Assembly: GCA_946406115.1 (NCBI GenBank)
Contig: OX291542.1
Coordinates: forward strand, 37,467,321-37,531,320
Direction of reading: 5' to 3'
DNA from: Apoda limacodes
Taxonomy: Eukaryota > Arthropoda > Insecta > Lepidoptera > Limacodidae
Length of the DNA stretch: 64,000 bases
Shown here: positions 55,051-64,000 of the stretch, piece by piece
How the letters are laid out: every line of letters starts with the position of its first letter
How positions within the stretch are numbered: position 1 is the first letter of the stretch
Notes under the pieces: model-generated
What the model was told of the DNA's origin: nothing
Database searches by the model: none
The model's input: the letters and a program-made list of their open reading frames with translations, nothing else
Translations under genes and position numbers: made by a program

Positions 55051-56332
55051 TTTTGAGAATAATGAACTCTTTAACCCCAGATGGAGAGCCTTCCGGTTTG
55101 TGTATGCTGCAGACATTGAGAAATTTTATAGACAAGTAATGGTACAAGAAGAGGAAATGGTACAACACTGACAAAAAACGTGTGGCATGATTAACAATCC
55201 CAATCGAAAACATGTCCAATTACTGAGTACCAGCTATGCACTGTAACTTACGGCACCAAAGCCGCACCATTTTTAGCCATGCGTACCAATAAACAACTTA
55301 TAATGGACAAAGGTCAACGCTACCCTTTGGCTGCCACTGTTTTGCCAGATCAGCCGTATGTCGATGTTCTCCTTGGAGCCAGTCATACCTTAGAAAACGC
55401 AATTGTAGCACAAAATCAAGTAATTGATATGATGAAGGGCGCAGGATTTAACCTTCGTAAATGTGCCAGCAACCATCCCACTTTACTACAACATCAACCT
55501 GAAGAACTCATACATCAAAATATGCTAAGCTTTAACACGCAGAAACAAACAAAACACTTGGAATCAACTGGAACCCATGCACAGATCATTATACATTCAA
55601 ACATAGTGCATCAAATAACAAAAATGACGTCATCACAAAGCGGTCATTACTCTCTGATGTATCAAAATTATACGATCCTCATGGTTGGCTATCAACCGTC
55701 ACTGTCAAGCCAAAGCTTATATTTCAAAAAACATGGACAATCACTACCACATGGGACGAGCAGTGGGAACAATTTAGGCTGGATCTACCCCTAATAAAAA
55801 ATATAAAAATACCACGTTGGATTGGAAACATTTGTAAGCCTATAGAACTGCATGGCTTTAGCGACGCCTCAAAAAGGCCAATGCGTGTATCTTCTGTGAG
55901 TCTTTCGATGAAAACGATCAATTCGTCATAAGACGGTTAGCTGCAAAAACAAAACTTGCACCTCAGAAAAAACCATATTTCTCTGCCCAAATTAGAGCTG
56001 TGCGGTTCTTTGCTTTTATCGCGACTAATGAGTAAAACCATAGAGTCCATAAACCCGCAGACAGTCACTGTACACGGATGGACTGACACGATGGTTGTCC
56101 TAGGATGGCTAAATGGAAACCCTTGTCAATGGAAAACATTTTGTCTAACCGAGTAGCTAAAATAATACAAGCCATGCCACGTGCCTACTGGAACCACGTA
56201 AAATCAGAGGAAAATGCCGTGGACTGTGCTACTAAGGGAATTCTCCCATCACAATTACATACACATTATCTGTGGTGGGAAGGACCCATGTTCGGGAAAG
56301 ATTTATTAGGTTGGACCGGCGTGACTAGTTAA
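55051..56332 (+). pseudogene. BEL/Pao element 1, reverse transcriptase and RNase H
   Basis: RT: RWRAFRFVYAADIEKFYRQV, APFLAMRTNKQL, and the catalytic box changed to YVDV (55357-55368; the second Asp GAT is now GTT), LLGASHTLENAIVAQ and FNLRKCASNHP. RNase H: ELHGFSDAS, KLELCGSLLLSRLMSKTIES, TVHGWTDTMVVLGWLNG, NHVKSEENAVDCATKGI, LWWEGP. Stops and shifts throughout. No integrase follows; the element is cut at about 56335, where BEL element 2 begins. Confidence 0.85.
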
Positions 56333-56339
56333 ATAGGAT

Positions 56340-56917
56340 TGTCGCCTACTCTGGGTGCACCGGCGCCTCAGTCAATCATAATCTTTGACAAGTCGCGGCT
56401 GCGTGCACATTTTTTTGGTTGAATTAATTATATATAAAGTGGATAAGTTAGTGATACAAGGAAACATCAAACAGACACATACACAAATGCAATACACCCC
56501 TTTTTACACAAAGTTTATACAAAAACATCTGACGCCAAAACTGGTAAGTCATTGGAATTTACTTAACTTGTAACCCAAATTTGTTTTGCATTTTCTCACC
56601 ACATTTATTTGGATCGTATTACAAATAATTTGAATTTACGGTTAGTTTGTTTTCGTCGGATTTAAGGTAAATAAATAAATTTACAAATCGTGACTTCGGG
56701 ATAACGTCGCTATCTAATTGTGCGTCGGACATATTCAGCTAATTACTTACCCACTTTTTTGTTATTGCGGTAAAAACAGATCGGAATAAATATGTTTTTA
56801 ATATTTCAGCTTCGTTGCTGTAACAAACTGTATATATAACAAACAGAGTCGTTTGTTTGTGTTTCTGGTTTAGTTTTTGTTTTTTTTTGTGTTTGTGTGT
56901 TAATTTAGTTATAAAAA
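56340..56917 (+). repeat. BEL/Pao element 2, putative 5' LTR and leader
   Basis: TGTCGCCTACTCTGGGTGCA at 56340 follows the end of the first BEL element and could be an LTR start. The LTR end and primer-binding site cannot be placed, and no second copy of this LTR is visible in the window. A T-rich leader (56870-56915) precedes the gag ATG. Confidence 0.4.
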
Positions 56918-58287
56918 ATGACGTCATCGGTCAAGAAGCTTAGGGGTATCTTAACGAATTTAGTGAGATGGTTCTCGTGTGCTATAGGACTAGTTAAACG
57001 GGAGGATCGGGTGTTTGCATTGAAGCAAGAAGCAAAAGCTCATTTTAGCGGATCACTGAATGAGTGGACTAATTACATCACACTTTTTGATAGCATTGTG
57101 CACAGACGGACTGACCTCACAAAAATTAAGTTACCTTTTGACGACGATCAGGGGTGAGCCTCTCTGTTTAGAGAAACATTTGGACATCACCGATGTCAAT
57201 TATAATATAGCCAGGGAGTTATTAGTGAAGCGGTACCAAAATAACCTTCGCATTGCGGATACACATGTAGCTGCCATTTTAGGTATTCCCCAACTGTCTT
57301 CGGTTAATCAGCTGCGGTCGGACCTGTTTAACCCTATTTTGGTGGCGACATATGCGTTGAGGGGCCTAACATTCCCTGTAACCGAGTGGTCATTTTTATT
57401 GTGACACATTGTTTTTAACAAATTGCCCAATGACGTCAGGGCCCGTTTGGAACAATTGCACGGAGGTGACTCGGCGTCACATATACCTGTTTTTGACACG
57501 TTTAGTCATTTTTGGAGGACCAGAGTAGGAAGCTGTAGAATTTACCCGCCGAGCCACAATCGGGACCGTCACGATTTTTGGCCCCGACTGGAACCCGTCA
57601 ACAACATCGTCCCGGACATCGAAGGTACCGGGTCGTTTCGGCTCCCCAGAATTTTGACAGTTGAACGGACTGAACGCTGTGGGGTGTGTTACGAACCGGA
57701 ACACATCATTCGGGATTGCTACCAGTTCAGAAAATTTGGGGTGGCCCGAAAACGATTTCTAACCCGTAGGCTAGGCCTGTGCTATTATTGTTTGGGGGAA
57801 CACCTAGCCAAGGACTGTCGACAGCCGCAACCTTGTCTAATGTGTGGTGGGGGTCACCACCCCGATTTATGTATGCCCATCCGGGAGGATGGTCCACGGT
57901 TGGCTCATGGAGGTGTGTCTACGGCTACGCCGAATCGAACCCAATCGCTCCCGTCCCCAGTGTGCCCCCAGTGGGCGAGCCCACGGGATGGTCATCGGTC
58001 ACCACCCTCACGCGCCCCTTCCGCTGAGGTAGGTATTGCGGAGCGGGCACATTACGCGGAGTTAGAGCCGCTGCCCCTCCCTATCGCGGATCGTCCTGGC
58101 GTTACTCGCGAGTTAAGGGCGGGATCGGGTGGCTATCGCGCGCCGCCGATGGCACGCGCGTCTTGGCAGCCACTTATGCCCGCGTGGCACCCGTATGCTT
58201 ATACGAGTTTAAGCGTGGGGCATTATGAGCCACAGGAGCCCCGGGGCCAAGTACGGCGTTCGGTTCTGGCCAACGCCTGTTGACTCA
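56918..58287 (+). pseudogene. BEL/Pao element 2, gag with three zinc knuckles
   Basis: Gag N-terminus MTSSVKKLRGILTNLVRWFS and FSGSLNEWTNYITLFDSIVH, then a frameshift near 57150 (HLDITDVNYNIARELLVKRY) and a stop at ~57404. The remainder is open from 57423 to 58283: KLPNDVRARLEQL, then three knuckles: CGVCYEPEHIIRDC, CYYCLGEHLAKDC, CLMCGGGHHPDLC. A Pro/Ser/Arg-rich tail follows. The GC content is much higher than the surroundings. The order fits Pao-lineage gag, which coats the element RNA. Confidence 0.75.
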
Positions 58288-58545
58288 TGGCAGCCGCTTC
58301 ACCAGTCTCTCCACCACCTGTCACAACTGTTTTGCCAACCGCGCAGGTTCTAGTCCATTCACCGCGCGGACCTGGTTTAGTTGTGCGCGCCATTATGGAC
58401 TCGGGTGCTCAGAGGTGACTTATGTCGCTGTGGCTGGTAAAGCATCTCCGCTTACGGGTAAGTTCGCGGAGTCATGGGATTTCTGGAGTTGGGGGTCTAC
58501 GGGTTGTAGAAATCACTTATTCATAAAGTGATCCCACAGGTATGT
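58288..58545 (+). pseudogene. BEL/Pao element 2, start of protease, then truncated
   Basis: LVVRAIMDSGAQ (about 58378-58413) is the aspartic-protease active site (D-S-G) of BEL/Pao pol, followed after a frameshift by MSLWLVKHLRL. Recognisable pol ends near 58540. Confidence 0.65.
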
Positions 58546-61500
58546 AAAATCATTCCAATATTTAATTTTGGCTAGAACTCGACAAAAGGGCACACAAGCT
58601 TCAATCTTTATCGGAGTTAAAGACACTTCAGTACGAAATTGTTTTCACAGGCCAGGTTAAACTGGCCGAGTTTCGTATATGAGTGCCTAAAAAAATTCTC
58701 TACGTCTAGCAGGAATATCAGTAACACGTATTCGAAACATTCAAACCTAAGGGTTGACACAAAATAGAAAACAAATATTATTGATTTAATTTGTTAGAAA
58801 CTAACAACATCCTAAATCAATTTAAATTCAACATTTTGACTGATTATTCTTGAGAGAGATTAGACATTTTGAGAGTATACAATTTAAAATTTCTTTTCGA
58901 ACGTTTAATCTCAACAATCTACAGATTTGTAAAAGATCATAAAAATAATGGGAATAATCAAATGCGATCTATTTATTTGTAAATCTTATTTATAACCGAA
59001 GGAGTTACATAACAAGTAAATGAATAATTTAATAGTAATTACATATTTTTTTATCCAAAATAAGAAAAAAATTATTGGATAAATTATATAAAGTGTTATT
59101 GTAAGGCTAACACAATTTTATGGATTTTTCTAAATAGAAAAATTCAGAATTTCCTTAGAAAAATTAAAAGTTCACATGATATAGTTTTGTCAACCCTAAC
59201 AAATCCGAGAGAAAACGCATTATACTGTGAATTTATGGTTTTTTGACATACACGTCGATTAACCCACACATGTAAATATTTGGAACAAAAAGTCGTGAAA
59301 ACTCTTATCTTGGGTTCTAGTGGAGATTTTAACAAACGTTACTTGATTTTATCCCACGAACTGGGTGTTAGTTGAAAGTTCAGATGAAGAATTGTGTAGG
59401 ATTTTAAGTCAGTTAATCGTGAGCTTTCGTCCGGAGACGACCAGTCCAATAGTAAAGACTTTAGAAAAATAGACATCAAAAGAGATCAAAAGACAAATAA
59501 ATAAGTGAAAATTATTAAAGTTAAAACTTTTAAAAAAGGTGTGCCCTTTAAGTTGTAGTAAATCAAGATATTCCTACAATAACACAAAGGTATACAGTAT
59601 AAATAATTTAATATTTTATTAATATTTTAGGAGCAAATACAACATGAGACCAGAGAAGATTCTCTTCAACTTTCTCTTTTGTTCATCTTTCGACTGGTTT
59701 TATAAATTAGGACCTTAGGCCTGAAAGGCATCTTAAAGTTTCAGGTACGGTTTCTCTTTTCCTTTTATACAGTTTGAAGGAGTGAATTCCGACAGCAAAC
59801 CGAAGAAGAGGGCATCGGCAACGACTGCAATTTTTGAATTACCATTTAGTGGAGTAGGGGCGAGCTTTCGAAATCAAATTTATTTACAAAAGTGTTTGTG
59901 ATTGATTGAATGTGTGTAAAATTGTTATGTTATTTTGTTTGATGTGTATTGTTTCAACTGGGTGATTTCAACCACTTAAGCATTTAATTTGAAGCTTCAT
60001 TAAGTGATTTTCAAACGAAATGTTTGAAAAGCTTAATACTACATGAAAATATTTAAAAACTAAATTATCCTGTCAAGAGCTCAACAACTATATAAAAATG
60101 TGTTTATTAGTAAATATATTATCGCCAAAAGATTATAAAATCTATAGATATTTTTATACCTAACTATTCTTCAAAGTCGTGACTTTTAAATTTAGTCAAA
60201 TCACCGAATTTCATGAAGTAACGGATAGAGATCAATCCGTATAATTAATACCACCTTATAAACACATCAAATTAAATAATTTTAACAATGAGTGATTACA
60301 ATTCTCATGAATACAAGTTTATTTTCACAACTAATTACTTCTAGAGTTGAGAGGAAATTTTAATATCTCAGTTTAACTTTTAAAATTTTTTTTTTTTGAT
60401 TACATGCATTTAGGAACTCAAAACACCCTTAGTATCTGCCGGCGTCCCCGAGAGAACTAGGCAGAGCAGGGGGACTTTTCTAATGTCAGGAGCATATTAG
60501 AAAATTACTTCACAACATAGCTTCATCACCTAACTAGCTCAGCGTCATTTTCGAGTCTATAGCTTCGGGAAATGATGTATGATGGTTCTGGGAGACTCTT
60601 GGAGGAAGCCTTTGACCTGGTCAGCGTGTTGGAATCCAGTTTATGCTAGGCGTCATATAATTGTTTCCTACGTGGCTATATATGAGCATGATTGTGTAAT
60701 AAGTATTATTTTAGGAAGAGAATGAATAATCTATGTCTGAGTCCTAGTGTGATACCTATGAGATGATCTGAAAATCTGTTTTGATGGTTTGAAACTTATA
60801 ACTTAGAGACTAGGGGAAATAGGTCGCTAGGATGGTTTCGCAGGCCGAGCGCAGTTTCTAGCTCGGGAAGGTTTGGCGAGAAGGGAGCTCATAAAGTAGG
60901 TATTTTTTAAGAACACTTTTCAGATAATAACAAAAATTTAACAAGTCTGAAAAGGTTTCAGGAACATACCGAAGGTTGTTTAGGTATTCTAAATTTACAG
61001 GAAGAAGATTGAATCTTTTTTTTTTTGTTATTTTTATTAATGAATATATTATATTTAATATATTTTTAGAGACATAACTTTACACACACACGCGTTTTTC
61101 ACTACACAAAATTTTGCGTATACTTACAAAAAGACAGAACGTAATTTTGAAATGGGTAGGAAGTGAAAGTGGAAATTGTAATCGAAAATTTAGGAAGTGC
61201 GCGTATAAGTGAAATCAAGGATTGCAATTTTACCATGAGTTTTAAATAACCATAACCATACACTCCATATCACCACAACCATACACACTCCAACCATAAA
61301 CTCTGGTATCTTCTGTAGAGATGCAGCTTCAACGGCGAAAAATAAAGCTAAGTACTTAGTGATAATTTCTTTATTTATTTTACTTAATTCTTTATTTTTC
61401 CATATACAATGTTTTCTTTATATTTTTTATTAAAATTATAGGTACATGAACTATTATCAACATTATAATCAAATAAATGTTACAGGGTGGATAACGTCGT

Positions 61501-61620
61501 GGGTACAGTCCCCTTTTCCTTTTCCTCCTTACTCCATCCTAGTATGTGGTATGAACTAGGAGCTGTTGTCCTGAGGGATATTTTAGGTCATCACCATCAA
61601 GTGCCCCTGCCGATTATATT
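58546..61620. other. 3-kb AT-rich non-coding stretch
   Basis: No coding homology on either strand. It holds a GTTAAACTGGCCGAGTTTCG piece, a GC-richer island (60430-60620, CGGCGTCCCCGAGAGAACTA) and homopolymer runs. In style it resembles the non-coding part of LTR elements, but no direct repeats were found. Confidence 0.4.
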
Positions 61621-61624
61621 ATAT

Positions 61625-62545
61625 GCCGATATGCATTGATAATGGTGTATTTCCAAACCTTATGAAATGCAGTAAATTGATACCTCTTTTTAAATCTGGT
61701 GACAAAGAAGATCCCTCAAATTTTAGACCAGTATCTGTTCTACCTGTCTTTAGTAAGATATTTGAAAAAATCTTGACAATTCGAACGACATAGATAGACA
61801 CCTTATAAAAATTTCAAACTGTTTTACTGTTAATAATTTTGTAATTAATGCTAATAAAACTAAATGCATTAAGTTTTCACTACCTAATGTAATCCAAAAT
61901 AAAAGAAATCTAGTGTTAAATAATGAAAAATTAGAATTCGTTGATAAAACTGTCTTCTTAGGTATAACTATTGACACAAAATTGCAGTGGGGTCCACAAA
62001 TTACAGTACTAGCAGGTAAACTTAGTTCTGCTGATTTTGCGGTGAGGAAAATCAGGCAAACATTACCACAGCAAGACTTCTTTCATGTCATATGGTTTTT
62101 TGCTATGGGGTTCTGCTGCTGATATTCAAAACATATTTATATTACAAAAAAGAGCAGTACAAAGCATTTATGTACTAGGTAGCCGAGATTCAATCAGGGA
62201 TGTTATTAAAGAAATACATATTCTAACGGTACCGTGTCAATATATCTACGAAAATATTATGTTTGTCCGTAATAATAAATCCCAATTTCCGAGGAACAGT
62301 GATAATTACAACTTAAATACGAGAAATAAAAATAAACTTGCTATGCCACAGCTTAGGCTTACTAAACCAACTAATCATTTATGGGAAGCGGTCTAAAATT
62401 TTATAATAATTTAACTGTAGAAATTCTTAACATAGGTGATAAACAGTTTAAATTTTATTTTAAACATCTGCTATGTAAGAAAGCATATTGTAATGTAGAT
62501 GAATATTTGAATGACAAAATTGTATGGCCTAGTGTCACACAAAAT
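61625..62545 (+). mobile_element. LINE-F copy, RT with internal deletion to ORF end
   Basis: LMKCSKLIPLFKSGDKEDPS and RPVSVLPVFSKIFEKILT, then a deletion (about 61785) removing the catalytic YADD, then CIKFSLPNVIQ, FLGITIDTKLQWGPQITVLA, YGFLLWGSAADIQN, LQKRAVQSIYVLGSR and a C-terminal CKKAYCNVDEYLNDK (to 62548). Frame breaks. It matches the minus-strand fragment at 27620 and the copy at 25790. Confidence 0.8.
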
Positions 62546-63360
62546 TAATGTTAGGTTTTCTATTCAAACTTAAATAATTTACGTTTGATAAGTTTAAGGA
62601 GCACTCTAAAGACCAAGCTAAGTAACGATGTTATGTCTCTGTTGTTAACTTTATAGTGGTTGGAACCATGTGCAATCCGCCTTTCTTTGCTTGGTTTTGG
62701 TGGGGCTTTGGATGTGTGGAGGTGTGGCGCACGAGTACGTACGTGTATGTGGGTATATACATATTTGGATAGATATTGTGTACTTGATGGCTTGGTTCCT
62801 GCATGACTGATTGGTAACAGGTGTACATCCGGGAGTTTCTTGTCACTTCTTTTCCCTTTAGGCTAGTTTCCGAAGTGATCGAGTTTAAATGATGTGCATT
62901 TGTTGCCGGTCTGTTGTGTAGGGGCTGGGCCACTTTCAGGTGTGCAACGTCTGTTTGAATATGTGTGTGCATTTATGTATATGTGCGTGTTTGTATGTAG
63001 CACCCGCTCGTGTTCGGAGCCCGGCCGCTATAGGGCGGCCGAACGAGGGTTAAATCAGATAGGACCTATAAGATAATTTATATATAGTTTTATTTTATAT
63101 CTTTTATATGTATTTTTATATTAATATATATGTATTATTATATATATGTCTGTATGTGTATATATGAAAATGTGCACGTATGTATATTTTATATTAAGTT
63201 TAATATGTATATGAATACCTATTTATATGTTTGTAAAATGTAAATATATATGTATGTGTATCTATATATATGTATATGTACGTCTGCTGTGTAATATTAT
63301 ATGTTATATGAATATAGTACAATCAAAGTTTTATTAGAGTTGCTTGAGTGTGTCATGGTC
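62546..63360 (+). repeat. Dispersed repeat R1, copy 2
   Basis: Same family as 30647-31110, beginning ATGTTAGGTTTTCTATTCAA directly after the LINE-F stop. This longer copy contains a TATATG-rich interior (63060-63300) and ends TTGCTTGAGTGTGTCATGG. Confidence 0.65.
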
Positions 63361-63730
63361 TCTTAAAGTGTCTCTCCCGTCACAGAATAATTGAAGACTT
63401 TTAACGTATCACACGGTGCCCCCCCCCTATGCAATCTGAAAAACAATAGGCAATTGAAATATTACCTTTATATTGATTTTTTTTTAAATCAAACTATTTA
63501 CATTGTAAATATTGTTTATTAAGTGTTTCAATACAAAACATGTATTTATTAGTTGATACACTATAATATTATGTTTCGTTTGTGATTTTACAAAGATTAC
63601 CTATTGGACGCACGCAATAAAACAGTATTGTAATTAGTTTGTAAAGCTAGTTGTAGTTAATTTACTTGACGATTCGAAAGTGTAAGAACACCCATTTGAA
63701 TAAAAAGATTTTGATTTTGATATTTTGAAA
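63361..63730 (+). mobile_element. LINE-F 3' UTR end
   Basis: Contains CACACGGTGCCCCCCCCCTA (63409) and ends with GACGATTCGAAAGTG ... AATAAAAAGATTTTGATTTTGA (63668-63721), the same tail style as 26575-26633 (GACGATTCAAAAGTG ... TTTGACTTTGA). Confidence 0.55.
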
Positions 63731-63865
63731 CCGGGAACCAAAATAACTTTAACACACCGGAAAATAAAAAGGTCGAACTATATCAACGACGACGAAAAAC
63801 GAAAATCGGCAGATACGCTTTAAACAATTATTTTTGCACATTTTTATTGATGCTAGTCACTTGCG
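63731..63865. other. Short AT-rich spacer, nothing recognised
   Basis: No gene, repeat tail or structure seen between the LINE-F end and the LINE-B tail. Confidence 0.4.
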
Positions 63866-63919
63866 TTATTTATTTATTTATTTATTATTAACATTATTAC
63901 AGACTGACAGGAAACCCCA
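63866..63919 (-). mobile_element. LINE-B 3' tail, ultra-short copy
   Basis: (TTAT)n then TAACATTATTACAGACTGAC and AGGAAACCCCA, identical to 16257-16295, the 3' end of the intact LINE-B on the minus strand. Only about 54 bp were copied. Confidence 0.85.
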
Positions 63920-64000
63920 GTTGGAGTGCGTTGGACTTTCCTCACAGCAGATGACCAACGTGGTAGCGTTGAAACATTTTTAACTTGTATATTTTGACAA

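Overview
The window reads as nuclear DNA of a moth or butterfly (Lepidoptera). It has spliced protein-coding exons with GT/AG borders, AT-rich introns, and many repeat tails typical of lepidopteran genomes, for example a LINE 3' end carrying GGTGACCGCTTACCATCAGG and tails reading GAGTTTCTTGCCGGTTCTTC. The species cannot be named from the sequence alone.

The only host gene I can support is the 3' end of Nup133, a scaffold nucleoporin of the Nup107-160 (Y) complex, on the + strand. Five coding exons (2996-3232, 3314-3508, 4268-4378, 4462-4576, 37049-37221) join in frame to 276 residues and a stop. The rest of the gene must lie upstream of the window. The last intron is 32,472 bp because it has filled with mobile elements and a minisatellite.

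Layout of that intron. A LINE (called LINE-C here; ORF1 at 7220-8228, ORF2 at 22216-25056) is split by a Metaviridae (gypsy-type) LTR element at 8877-22105, with LTRs starting TG and ending CA and a 4-bp GTAC target duplication. The LTR element is itself split by a minus-strand LINE (LINE-B, 16241 to about 20600) whose two ORFs are both uninterrupted. Further LINE debris follows (LINE-F and LINE-A, 25.8-29.9 kb), then a piggyBac-like scrap, then a 3.7-kb array of a 49-bp minisatellite (32511-36171) into which a LINE-A copy has jumped.

Downstream of Nup133 (37.2-64 kb) I see no host gene. This part holds a degenerate tRNA-like sequence, LINE-D (39.2-42.4 kb), an OTU-protease remnant, a BEL/Pao element (45.1-56.3 kb) interrupted by three LINE insertions, and the 5' end of a second BEL/Pao element (56.3-58.5 kb). 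One of the insertions in the BEL/Pao element, LINE-E, is itself interrupted by a 2,557-bp terminal-inverted-repeat element with an 8-bp target duplication. That element carries about 17 copies of a 104-bp satellite. LINE-F remnants and a very short LINE-B tail close the window.

The most notable items are the satellite-carrying TIR element, the intact LINE-B, the three-deep nest inside one intron, the minisatellite with higher-order structure, and a hairpin with compensatory changes in the 3' UTRs of related LINEs. Family names LINE-A to LINE-G are labels for this report only. Element edges without a target duplication are approximate.
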